A DNA stretch of 9,779 bases from Patescibacteria group bacterium (GCA_943356515.1 CALRFM010000031.1:1-9779), one strand, 5' to 3'. Positions 1-6,491 are shown, counted from the stretch's first letter. Program-made: numbers and translations. Notes: generated from the sequence alone by a model not told the origin.

Positions 1-289
1 TATATACGCCCCATCACTACTCGACTACGAGCTGCACAATACTCTTGCACGATTGACAAATAAGCGTCCACCTCAACTCCTAACGTTTATTAAAAATTTA
101 GATATTCGTATAATTCCCTTATCGGATGAAATTATTACTGAAACATATCATCTGTTTGATTCCTACTCTATTTCATTCTATGATGCGACCTACGTTGCTT
201 TAGCCAAATCACTTGACTGCGATTTAATTACTGCAGATAAAAAACTCGTAAAAGCCGTTAACCTTCCTTTTGTAAAGCTTCTTATGTAG
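1..289 (+). CDS. PIN-domain protein (VapC-like ribonuclease), C-terminal part
   Basis: The open frame enters from the left edge (first full codon at base 2), so only about the last 95 residues are visible. A TTG at 53 could be read as a start, but the preceding codons (APSLLDYELHNTL) continue the PIN fold, so the true start lies outside. PIN domains are Mg2+-dependent ribonucleases. Visible family marks are the mid-domain Glu in LLDYELHN, the Asp in FYDATYVALA and the Asp in LITADKKL, three of the usual four acidic metal-binding residues. Many such proteins are VapC toxins preceded by an antitoxin, but the upstream side is not in the window, so a toxin role is inference. The gene ends with TAG and overlaps the convergent adenosyltransferase gene by 8 bases. 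Confidence 0.85.
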   Translation, partial: IYAPSLLDYELHNTLARLTNKRPPQLLTFIKNLDIRIIPLSDEIITETYHLFDSYSISFYDATYVALAKSLDCDLITADKKLVKAVNLPFVKLLM

Positions 290-800
290 ACACTTCTTCG
301 TTTGAGTATTTCCGCGCAAGAAGAAAGAGATAGTCTGATAGTCGATTTATATAAATAACAATGCTTTTTTGGGTATTGTCTTTCGTAGCATTCATCTCAG
401 TAAATCGCACTATGGCGCGCTCTGCTGTGCGCGTTACAGAGCGCGCGATGTGTATGTGAGCTGCTTCCCTGCTGCCTTGGGGAAGAATAAATCTGGTAAT
501 CTTGGGAAGTGACGCTTCAAGTGATGCGATTTCCTTTTCAATGACAGTTGTAGCTGATTCAATGAGTGACGAATCGACATTTGCGCCGGAAAGTTCCGCC
601 ATAATACTATAAAGAGTCTTTTGAACCGTGGTGAGATGAACTTTATCTTGCTTTGATACATGCTCAAATACCAAGCCAATAAAACTTGTCGCTTCATCGA
701 CCATGCCATACGCTTCTATTTGTGGGTGGGATTTGGACAATCTCTTGTTGCCAAAAAGAGCTGTAGTGCCATCGTCTCCAGTTTTGGTTGTAATAGACAT
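282..800 (-). CDS. pduO: PduO-type ATP:cob(I)alamin adenosyltransferase
   Basis: Transfers the adenosyl group of ATP to cob(I)alamin, making coenzyme B12 (adenosylcobalamin) in the cytoplasm. The 172 residues match the usual length of the family. Motifs in order: the ATP-binding N-terminus TKTGDDGTT (residues 5-13), YGMVDEATSFIG (31-42), FILPQGS (104-110), the arginine-rich active-site helix ARSVTRTAER (119-128) and NRLSDYLFLLAR (152-163). At the usual double Arg of the helix (RRAER) this protein has Arg-Thr, so one commonly conserved arginine is Thr125. The family is otherwise clear. The ATG at 800 puts the GDDG motif at its usual place; there is no Shine-Dalgarno, and a TATAAT lies 10 bases upstream. 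The likely client is the B12-dependent ribonucleotide reductase encoded on the same strand, about 1 kb upstream. No propanediol genes are visible, so pduO here names the family, not a pathway. Confidence 0.93.
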   Translation of the reverse strand: MSITTKTGDDGTTALFGNKRLSKSHPQIEAYGMVDEATSFIGLVFEHVSKQDKVHLTTVQKTLYSIMAELSGANVDSSLIESATTVIEKEIASLEASLPKITRFILPQGSREAAHIHIARSVTRTAERAIVRFTEMNATKDNTQKSIVIYINRLSDYLFLLARKYSNEEVST

Positions 801-810
801 ATGTTATAGT

Positions 811-816
811 ATTATA
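811..816 (-). promoter_or_regulatory. -10 box for the adenosyltransferase gene
   Basis: On the minus strand bases 816-811 read TATAAT, leaving 10 bases before the ATG at 800. Transcription would begin a few bases before or at the start codon, giving a leaderless or nearly leaderless mRNA. No convincing -35 box is seen. The box overlaps the one for the divergent gene. Confidence 0.5.
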
Positions 817-818
817 AT
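813..818 (+). promoter_or_regulatory. -10 box for the cysteine-rich surface protein gene
   Basis: TATAAT with 9 bases before the ATG at 828. A weak -35-like TTGTAA lies at 788-793, 19 bases upstream. The predicted transcript has almost no leader. The box shares bases 813-816 with the minus-strand -10, because ATTATAAT (811-818) is a perfect palindrome. Confidence 0.5.
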
Positions 819-827
819 CGTCTACCC

Positions 828-1826
828 ATGAAAATCTCGAGTAAATTACAACTTGCCGGTCTTATTGTTTTTGTTCTTCTTGCTGCAGGTTTAGTAATAT
901 TCACTTCGCAAACCACCTTGACTACGAGTATTTCAACTTCGACTCAAGCTGCTGCTAACACACCAGCAAAATGTAATTGTACTGACCCAAATAATTGTTA
1001 TCCTGATGGTTGTTCGGGAAAACCAAAAACACCTGACAATAAACTAGATAGTGATCGCTATGATCAAGTTTGTAAAAATATCAATTTTGGGTGGCCACCT
1101 GATATTGAGGTCCAAAAATATTTTTGTTCGATCAAGCAGCCTGATAGTTGTTTTGACGTATACCAATACAAAGATGATCGCTACGCTTGTTTTATGGAAA
1201 GGTGGTTTTGCCATCCTTCTTTGTGTGAAGGCGCTGGAGGAAATGGAGACTGTGGTAAGTATTGGCGCCTGCCAGATGGCTGGACGAGTTATGGGTGTGT
1301 GAAAGGACCAGATAACAATCATCTTACTCCTATTTGGGGTCTTCCTCCCAACTTACCAGGAGGACAACAACCAACCAACCCACCGCAGGCAACCAACACC
1401 CCTATTCCCACAAATACCTCAATTCCCCGACAACCCACCAATACCCCAGTACCACCAAACCCTACCCATACTACTGCTCCCAATCAACCTACTAATACGC
1501 CGCCCCCAACCAATACGCCCGTTCCAAATGCGCCCACAAATGTTCCAACTAATGCTGCGCCAATAGCCGCTCCTTCTGGAAACCAACCCATTGGCATAAA
1601 TCCACAAGAACCAACAGTCACAAATGAGCCGCTCAATGTGGATATTATGCCTGACCTGCCAAGCAAACAAGAAGTTGTCGCGAGTTTAGAGAAAACCACA
1701 GCAAAACCTCTGGCTGTAGTAAATACGTCATACGATGTAGTAGTTTCTGCAGATAAACAGCTCGAATCGTTTGCAGAAAGCTGGATATTTAAGCTCCGCA
1801 TTTTTCTACTGAAGGCGCTTAAGTAG
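828..1826 (+). CDS. Secreted or membrane-anchored cysteine-rich protein with Pro/Thr/Asn stalk
   Basis: 332 residues, not recognised as a named family. A short basic N-terminus (MKISSK) is followed by a hydrophobic segment at about residues 9-26, read as a signal peptide or N-terminal anchor. No lipobox cysteine follows it. Residues 49-157 hold twelve cysteines (49, 51, 57, 62, 82, 100, 108, 121, 128, 133, 142, 157) with many aromatic residues, suggesting a small extracellular domain held by disulfides. Residues about 175-250 are a degenerate repeat built on PTNTP and PVPxxPT, typical of an extended cell-surface linker. Residues 265-332 are ordinary sequence ending in a basic, hydrophobic tail (FKLRIFLLKALK); no LPXTG-type sorting signal is seen. 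The ATG at 828 has no Shine-Dalgarno. The twelve cysteines are even in number, which fits six disulfides but does not prove them. Possible roles such as adhesion or host contact are inference. Confidence 0.85.
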   Translation: MKISSKLQLAGLIVFVLLAAGLVIFTSQTTLTTSISTSTQAAANTPAKCNCTDPNNCYPDGCSGKPKTPDNKLDSDRYDQVCKNINFGWPPDIEVQKYFCSIKQPDSCFDVYQYKDDRYACFMERWFCHPSLCEGAGGNGDCGKYWRLPDGWTSYGCVKGPDNNHLTPIWGLPPNLPGGQQPTNPPQATNTPIPTNTSIPRQPTNTPVPPNPTHTTAPNQPTNTPPPTNTPVPNAPTNVPTNAAPIAAPSGNQPIGINPQEPTVTNEPLNVDIMPDLPSKQEVVASLEKTTAKPLAVVNTSYDVVVSADKQLESFAESWIFKLRIFLLKALK

Positions 1827-1839
1827 CGGGATTCATGAA

Positions 1840-1874
1840 GAGCTGTTGGCTAAGAGCTGACGACTGATGACTAA
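1840..1874. repeat. Degenerate 7-base tandem repeat between convergent genes
   Basis: Five consecutive heptamers read GAGCTGT, TGGCTAA, GAGCTGA, CGACTGA and TGACTAA. The central CT is invariant and the shared pattern is NRRCTRA, apart from a final T in the first unit. The tract fills most of the 49-base gap between the surface-protein stop and the nrdJ stop. No hairpin with a U-run is seen here, so it is not an obvious terminator. Confidence 0.55.
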
Positions 1875-1875
1875 T

Positions 1876-4221
1876 TTAGCACTCTGCATAGCCGCATCCG
1901 TAGCACTTTGCACAACCCTCTTCCCTGGCAAGAAGTGCTTGTCCGCATTCTTTACATAAGTCAAAGTGTTTCGAGCTTGGTTGTGGCGCATCAAGGAGTG
2001 TTGGCTGCTCCATGGAGCTTATAAGCTCTACTTCTTGCGCTTTGCCATTTCCATTTGTTTGGATAGATTGTTTGTTCAAATATTCAAAATGCATCTGAAG
2101 CACTTTAGCTACTGCATCAGGAAGACTTCGTATTCGCTCTTTGCCAAAGCCCATAGAACGGCCGCCACCTATACCAGAGAGTGCTTTGATGACATTTTGT
2201 ATCCGCTCTTCAGATCTTAAGTGATTGGTTGAGCGAAAGTACATAGATATCATGCGTCCTAATCCTTCAGCCATGGCAAATACATCGGTGCCTGCTTTTC
2301 CAATAGTGATAAATACCTCATGTGGCTCATTGCCTCCGTTGGTATTTACTGTAATGTAGGCTCGTCCTACTGGGGTATCGATTTTGTAAGTTGCCCCGTG
2401 TACTACCATTGGTCGTGGCTTTATGGCTGGTAAATAAACGACATCCTCTGTTTTGCGTTCAAGCACGCCTTGCCTGGAACCCTCACGCATGTATGCTATC
2501 CCTTTGAGTCCTTGGTCATAGGCCATAGTGTAAAGTCTCTTTACATCTTCTATGGTGTGACTCTTGGGCGCATTTACCGTTTTAGATATTGATGCATCGA
2601 CATATTTCTGTATGACAGCCTGCACCAACACATGATCTTCTGGCGACAAGTCATTGGCTGACACAAACCAATCGGGGCGCTCTATAGTGCCCTTTTCTAG
2701 TTCTTTACCATACTTGGCGTACCATTCGTCATATAAATGATGTCGAATAGCATGCACACCTAACCGGTCACGTCTGGTATATTCAAACTCATACACCGGT
2801 TCTATGCCTGATGTCGTGTTGACCATAAGAGATGTAGACCCCGTTGGGGCTTGCATGAGGAGCACTGAGTTACGTATGCCTTTTTTACGTACGTCTTGTT
2901 GTATATCTTCTGGCATTGTCTGCATGAATCCGCTTTTAACAAATTTAGGGCCGTTGAACTTTGGGAAAGCTCCCTTCTCTTGGGCTAAATCAACTGAAGC
3001 TCTATAGGCTTCATACGCAATGAGTTTATATACTTTTTCTATAAATTCGAGTGATTCTTTTGAGCCATATCGTATATGGAGTTTAATGAGCGTATCGCCC
3101 AAACCCATAGTTCCGAGTCCAATTCTGCGCTCGCCTTCGAGCTGAGTTTTCCGAATACCAGGAAACACATACGGGTCCATAGCTACTACATTGTCTTGAA
3201 ACCTTACTGCAGTATGAACTGTTTTTTTTAACCCATCAAAATCAAATGTTCCTGCGTTATCTACCGTATGTCCTTCTACAAATGCGGTTAAATTTAGTGA
3301 GCCCAAATTACATACACCCCATCCTGGCAATCCTTCTTCTCCGCATGGATTAACACATATTATTTTATTCCAATAATAATTGTTGTGCATCTTGTTGTAG
3401 CGCTCCATAAATACTATGCCCGGTTCTGCTGAATTCCATGCAGCTTCTGCAATTAAGTCCCACATCTTGCGGGCCTTCACAACTTTATGTACTTTTATTC
3501 TCTTTCCGCGGGCTTTCCAACCTTCTATATCGCCGTCCCATAATTTGTCGTATTCTGGATCATTTTTGTCAGGGAAAATAAGTGGCCAATCTTCATCTTT
3601 TTTAACTGCTTCCATAAAGGAATCGGATATACAAAGTGATAAATTCGCACCATTTATACGTGCGAGATCTTTTTTAACAGTTATAAACTCTTCAATATCT
3701 GGATGCCAGTCCCAAAGCATAAGCATCAAAGCGCCTCGTCGTGTTCCCCCTTGTTGAATGATGTCTTTGGTTGCAAGTGAGAATATTTCTGCCCAATTAC
3801 AAGGCCCCGAAGAAAATCCATTTACTTTTTCTACACGAGCGCCGCGAGGCCTCAGTGTAGACATATTTATACCTACTCCCCCGCCACGAGCCATGATCTC
3901 TATCATTTCACCCAGTGACTGAAGTATGCCACCACGAGAGTCTTGAGGAGAAGGAATAACGAAACAATTATAATAAGTTACTGCATACCCAGTTCCTGCA
4001 CCTGCAAGAATTCTCCCGCCGGGGACATATTTAAACCCTTCCATAGCATCATTAAATTTCTTTGTCCAGGTTGCACGAAGTTTTGGGGCTTCCACTTGGG
4101 CCACAGCCTTGGCTATTCGAGCCCACATTTCATCTGGGGTCTTCTCCATAGGCTCGCCCTCTTTCGTTTTTTGTGAATAACGATCTAAAAATACTTTTTG
4201 TGAAACTCCTTGCAATTTCAT
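1876..4221 (-). CDS. nrdJ: Adenosylcobalamin-dependent (class II) ribonucleotide reductase
   Basis: Reduces ribonucleotides to deoxyribonucleotides for DNA synthesis, using a thiyl radical made by homolysis of adenosylcobalamin; it needs no oxygen or separate radical subunit. At 781 residues it is in the family range. Visible marks are VPGGRILAGAGTG (66-78), redox Cys86 in YYNCFV, the glycine-rich ARGGGVGINMS (111-121), GGTRRGALM (158-166), the catalytic NPCGE (Asn291, Cys293, Glu295), the second redox Cys304 in GVCNLGS, and APTGSTSLM followed by TSGIEPVYE (458-478). The C-terminal tail has CKEC, CAKC, CGYAEC (Cys756, 759, 770, 773, 776, 781), a zinc-ribbon and redox-shuttle tail typical of the long NrdJ form. 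No ATP-cone is seen before the VPGGR motif, so overall activity control by ATP/dATP is probably absent. The ATG at 4221 matches the family start (RYSQK, then EKTPDEMWARIA). It follows nrdR by 33 bases, probably as an operon, and ends in TAA. Confidence 0.97.
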   Translation of the reverse strand: MKLQGVSQKVFLDRYSQKTKEGEPMEKTPDEMWARIAKAVAQVEAPKLRATWTKKFNDAMEGFKYVPGGRILAGAGTGYAVTYYNCFVIPSPQDSRGGILQSLGEMIEIMARGGGVGINMSTLRPRGARVEKVNGFSSGPCNWAEIFSLATKDIIQQGGTRRGALMLMLWDWHPDIEEFITVKKDLARINGANLSLCISDSFMEAVKKDEDWPLIFPDKNDPEYDKLWDGDIEGWKARGKRIKVHKVVKARKMWDLIAEAAWNSAEPGIVFMERYNKMHNNYYWNKIICVNPCGEEGLPGWGVCNLGSLNLTAFVEGHTVDNAGTFDFDGLKKTVHTAVRFQDNVVAMDPYVFPGIRKTQLEGERRIGLGTMGLGDTLIKLHIRYGSKESLEFIEKVYKLIAYEAYRASVDLAQEKGAFPKFNGPKFVKSGFMQTMPEDIQQDVRKKGIRNSVLLMQAPTGSTSLMVNTTSGIEPVYEFEYTRRDRLGVHAIRHHLYDEWYAKYGKELEKGTIERPDWFVSANDLSPEDHVLVQAVIQKYVDASISKTVNAPKSHTIEDVKRLYTMAYDQGLKGIAYMREGSRQGVLERKTEDVVYLPAIKPRPMVVHGATYKIDTPVGRAYITVNTNGGNEPHEVFITIGKAGTDVFAMAEGLGRMISMYFRSTNHLRSEERIQNVIKALSGIGGGRSMGFGKERIRSLPDAVAKVLQMHFEYLNKQSIQTNGNGKAQEVELISSMEQPTLLDAPQPSSKHFDLCKECGQALLAREEGCAKCYGCGYAEC

Positions 4222-4254
4222 ATGGTTGAATAAATTAATTAATAATGTTCTTTC

Positions 4255-4701
4255 TTAAGACAATCTACGCAATTCTTTTTCAAATTCCTCTACATCAACA
4301 AATCGTTTAAACACTGAGGCAAAACGTATATATGCCACCTTGTCTATATTTTTAAGTGCACCTGCTATGATGTCACCTATTTCTGTACTTGGTATCTCTG
4401 TGTTTCCTTTTCTTGTTACTTCACTTTCAATATTGGTTACTATCTCCTCTACTTGATCTGCGGTTACGGTTGTTTTCCCTACTGCTTTCAATATTCCGCG
4501 GAGCAGTTTTTCTCTATCAAATCGTTCTCGTCTATCATCGCGCTTGATTACGAGTATCGGTAGTTCTTCTACTCGTTCGTATGTTGTATATCGTTTCTTG
4601 CACTTGGGACATGAACGCCTTCTGCGAATTGTCGCTCTATTCTCAGAAACACGTGTTTCTATGACATCTGTGTTGTTGAATTGGCAAAATAAGCATTTCA
4701 T
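4255..4701 (-). CDS. nrdR: NrdR, transcriptional repressor of ribonucleotide reductase genes
   Basis: NrdR senses ATP/dATP and represses ribonucleotide reductase genes by binding paired NrdR boxes. The 148 residues are typical. The N-terminal zinc ribbon has Cys3, Cys6, Cys31 and Cys34 (MKCLFC; SCPKCKKRYTTYERVE), with the DNA-binding IRRRRSC patch at 25-31. The ATP-cone spans about residues 47-137 (LPILVIKRDDRRERFDREKL, ending near YIRFASVFKRF). It lies directly upstream of nrdJ on the same strand, the usual functional partner. Because this NrdJ seems to lack its own ATP-cone, NrdR may be the main nucleotide-sensing control. The ATG at 4701 starts exactly at the zinc ribbon; there is no Shine-Dalgarno. 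I found no good match to the published NrdR box in the upstream 300 bases. Confidence 0.97.
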   Translation of the reverse strand: MKCLFCQFNNTDVIETRVSENRATIRRRRSCPKCKKRYTTYERVEELPILVIKRDDRRERFDREKLLRGILKAVGKTTVTADQVEEIVTNIESEVTRKGNTEIPSTEIGDIIAGALKNIDKVAYIRFASVFKRFVDVEEFEKELRRLS

Positions 4702-4755
4702 ATCTTGTGTGCTAAATAACTCTATACCACTAGGTGTAGCATTGCAAGTCTATTT

Positions 4756-4761
4756 ATTATA
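4756..4761 (-). promoter_or_regulatory. Candidate -10 box for nrdR-nrdJ
   Basis: Minus-strand TATAAT (4761-4756), about 55 bases before the nrdR start. No clear -35 is seen. The predicted start near 4749 would put the imperfect dyad at 4725-4738 just downstream of it. A second possible box, TATAGA, with TTGCAA 15 bases upstream, lies closer to the gene, so the choice is uncertain. Confidence 0.3.
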
Positions 4762-5097
4762 TCAAAGTATATCATATATTCTGGCATTATTGCCGCCAAA
4801 TAGCTCGTAATAATAACGCTCATAAATACTAGTTTTTTGAACAATATTCAATGTATAGACTGTGTAAAAGAACCATAATGAAACTGCAAAACATAGAAAA
4901 CGCAGACCGTTTAACACAGATGAATGAATAATATAGTGTGAGAAATATATAAAAAGCAGATACGCTTATAATGTGTAGTCAGAGATGTGTAGCCGATGAT
5001 TTTTTATCCTTTTGTGAGGCGCCAAAAAAATACAGGTTTCCCGAAAAAAACAGATGTGCTCTATGGCAAAGCCACAAATAAGATTGCGCATTTTTCT

Positions 5098-5106
5098 TGT
5101 TATAAT
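5098..5106 (+). promoter_or_regulatory. Extended -10 promoter of the RCKP-family gene
   Basis: TGTTATAAT is a perfect extended -10 (TGn plus TATAAT). Six bases separate it from the ATG at 5113, so transcription would begin at or next to the A of the start codon, predicting a leaderless mRNA. An extended -10 can work without a good -35, and none is seen. Confidence 0.6.
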
Positions 5107-5112
5107 AGTGGT

Positions 5113-5736
5113 ATGAAACAATACGTTATCGACACAAATCTCTTTTTTAACATGGAGGCTCGCATGGGACTCGGGGATTCTACTGCCATTATTATGCAAA
5201 ATATGACAAAGGCGCTTACTAAGGCTCAAGAAAAGGAGCAGATTGAAGTGCTAGTTCCTCCTTCAATTGGAGAAGAAATACAAAGTTTTTTTGATAATCC
5301 GCAAGAAAAAGATGTTGCCGCACTTTTGGGCTCTGTAACAATTAAGTCTCCAAGCGCACATGCGCTTTCAATCTCTTCAGATATTTTGCATCAATTAATA
5401 GACGAGTACCGGCAGCGAGCATTCCGTGGCATGAAGGTAGCAGAGGAAGAGCTTGTTTCTACTGCAAGTATGTTTATGGGGAAAGAAGCACTTGCTCATA
5501 AAGAATTTCAAATGGCTATCGGCAAACATATTTCAAAACTTCGAGACAGATTCCGTAATGCCACTCGAACGGGGACTATCGATAGTGTGGCTGACTTTGA
5601 ACTTATTATTCTTGCTATTGAACAAGATGCAATGCTCGTGTCTACTGATGAAGGGGTTCTTGTGTGGGGACGAAAGATGGGGGTGAAGGAAATGGATCCT
5701 TCTTCTTTTGGAACAATGCTTCAAGCGTATCTTTAA
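5113..5736 (+). CDS. PIN-domain 'RNA ligase partner' protein, RCKP family (PIN_5)
   Basis: 207 residues, matching the roughly 200-residue family of PIN proteins often encoded beside an ATP-dependent RNA ligase, mainly in archaea and some bacteria; the family's substrate is not established. Visible marks are the N-terminal VIDTNLF (Asp7), PPSIGEEI (Glu54 or Glu55), KSPSAHALS (78-86), the RAFRGMKVAEEEL block (102-114), LRDRFRNATRTGTIDS (143-158), and the acidic C-terminal motif ADFELIILAIEQDAMLVSTDEG (Asp161 and Asp179). All PIN acidic positions look intact, so nuclease activity is plausible. An in-frame ATG at 4996 would add 39 residues, but 5113 is preferred because homology starts there and the promoter points to it. 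No RNA ligase is next to it in this window. The last 95 bases overlap the convergent membrane-protein gene. Confidence 0.87.
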   Translation: MKQYVIDTNLFFNMEARMGLGDSTAIIMQNMTKALTKAQEKEQIEVLVPPSIGEEIQSFFDNPQEKDVAALLGSVTIKSPSAHALSISSDILHQLIDEYRQRAFRGMKVAEEELVSTASMFMGKEALAHKEFQMAIGKHISKLRDRFRNATRTGTIDSVADFELIILAIEQDAMLVSTDEGVLVWGRKMGVKEMDPSSFGTMLQAYL

Positions 5737-6337
5737 CTTCAGATAATTTACTGTCGTGCTCTCCATGTATATTGAGCTTTACCGGGACTTCTTCATCATC
5801 GTCTTCTGGCATAAGGTAAGAAAGCAGGTGAATGAGCCTGTCTATATAAGTTAATTCTGGCTTCTCTTTATATACTATGTGCTCAGAAAATATATTCATG
5901 ACCTGTTTTTTAATGTCTTCTGAGGGCACAATCAAATAGGCGTGCATATTATAAGGAGGTTTTGAAACAACGGTTAGCACGATAAATCCAAATCGCTGGG
6001 TAAAATAAAAATGAGAAAGCACATCCCATCTGAGGGTAATGCCAGCGGTTTCGAGCCCGAATTTGGTAATATTGTTTTGTACTTCTGGCGGAGGCGTGAT
6101 GGTAAGAACATAAAAAAGGAACAGAATTGCCCATATCGGGATGATGAGAATGCGATCTCCTAAGAAAAATATTATGACAGAAAGAAGGAGTGCTACGGCT
6201 AAATAAAACCGGAGCACATGACGACTACGTTTTTTATATGCACGAAGCGGTGCCTTCCAACTATATACCACTTGTGGGTTTATGGATGAAGATAGCAGCG
6301 TAGCAAGAGGCGGTGACGATTCGTATTGTTGGGCCAT
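5642..6337 (-). CDS. Two-helix membrane protein of unknown function
   Basis: 231 residues. A cytoplasm-like start with a SWKAPLRAYKKRSRH patch (26-40) leads into two adjacent hydrophobic helices at about 41-59 and 62-80, separated by GD. A soluble domain of about 100 residues follows, with PPPEVQNNITKFGLETAGI (82-100), alternating hydrophobic strands (FGFIVLTVVS, MHAYLIVPS) and an IDRLIHLLSYL helix. The tail has an acidic run (EDDDEE, 178-183) and ends Pro-rich. The layout resembles a membrane protein I associate with Patescibacteria genomes, which has no known function; that resemblance is from memory. The positive patch before helix 1 suggests a helical hairpin with both ends inside. It ends inside the RCKP-family gene (95-base overlap) and diverges from the MarR gene, which could control it. 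There is no Shine-Dalgarno before the ATG. Confidence 0.8.
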   Translation of the reverse strand: MAQQYESSPPLATLLSSSINPQVVYSWKAPLRAYKKRSRHVLRFYLAVALLLSVIIFFLGDRILIIPIWAILFLFYVLTITPPPEVQNNITKFGLETAGITLRWDVLSHFYFTQRFGFIVLTVVSKPPYNMHAYLIVPSEDIKKQVMNIFSEHIVYKEKPELTYIDRLIHLLSYLMPEDDDEEVPVKLNIHGEHDSKLSEVKDTLEALFQKKKDPFPSPPSFVPTQEPLHQ

Positions 6338-6451
6338 ATATATATTGTTCTACGTTTGTGGGAGAAAGTCAAGAAGGGACTCGCATAACTCTTTACCATA
6401 AGAGATATGTAGAAAGATGCCGTACTGCCCTTATTGGCGCGCTTTTTCATG

Positions 6452-6457
6452 TATACT
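6452..6457 (+). promoter_or_regulatory. Candidate -10 box for the MarR gene
   Basis: TATACT preceded directly by TG, 34 bases before the MarR start. It would place the transcription start near 6464, just before the 14-base palindrome. No good -35 is seen, so this is tentative. Confidence 0.35.
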
Positions 6458-6468
6458 GGTTTTTAGTT

Positions 6469-6482
6469 TTGTTAATTAACAA
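6469..6482. promoter_or_regulatory. Perfect 14-bp palindrome, likely MarR operator
   Basis: TTGTTAATTAACAA reads the same on both strands and ends 9 bases before the MarR ATG, downstream of the candidate -10 box. MarR-family dimers bind AT-rich dyads of this size, often with TTG/CAA ends, near their own promoter. Autoregulation, possibly with control of the divergent membrane-protein gene, is inferred. Confidence 0.5.
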
Positions 6483-6491
6483 CTTATTTAT

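Larger units (their letters stand above)
4702..5112. other. Gene-free AT-rich stretch between nrdR and the RCKP-family gene
   Basis: About 410 bases with no supported gene. It holds the nrdR promoter region, an imperfect dyad (4725-4738), an 8-base direct repeat ATGTGTAG (4971-4978 and 4985-4992), a TATAAT at 4967-4972 with no partner -35, two seven-A runs 20 bases apart (5024-5030 and 5044-5050), and the extended -10 box of the next gene. A 17-codon frame at 4878-4931 is too short to support. No tRNA T-loop pattern, riboswitch core or terminator was recognised by eye. A small RNA cannot be excluded. Confidence 0.5.

Noticed and set aside
1..289. Complete toxin-antitoxin pair at the left edge
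   Set aside because: Only the C-terminal part of the PIN protein is present; no antitoxin can be seen.
1370..1560. C-rich tract as a quadruplex-forming element on the minus strand
   Set aside because: The G runs are irregular and widely spaced, and the bias is explained by Pro/Thr codons of the stalk.
4878..4931. 17-codon frame starting MKLQ, like NrdJ
   Set aside because: It is too short, lacks a start signal, and a four-residue likeness is expected by chance.
4924..4939. NrdR box upstream of nrdR
   Set aside because: Only the right half (TATAGTGT) fits the consensus; the left half does not match, there is no second box, and the site is more than 200 bases from nrdR.
4996..5112. Longer start for the RCKP-family protein at the ATG at 4996
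   Set aside because: The extra 39 residues precede the family's natural start (VIDTN near residue 5) and span the extended -10 promoter.
4702..5112. Cobalamin riboswitch or tRNA in the gene-free stretch
   Set aside because: No B12-box-like core or tRNA T-loop sequence could be found by eye on either strand. An Infernal/Rfam scan and tRNAscan-SE would settle it.
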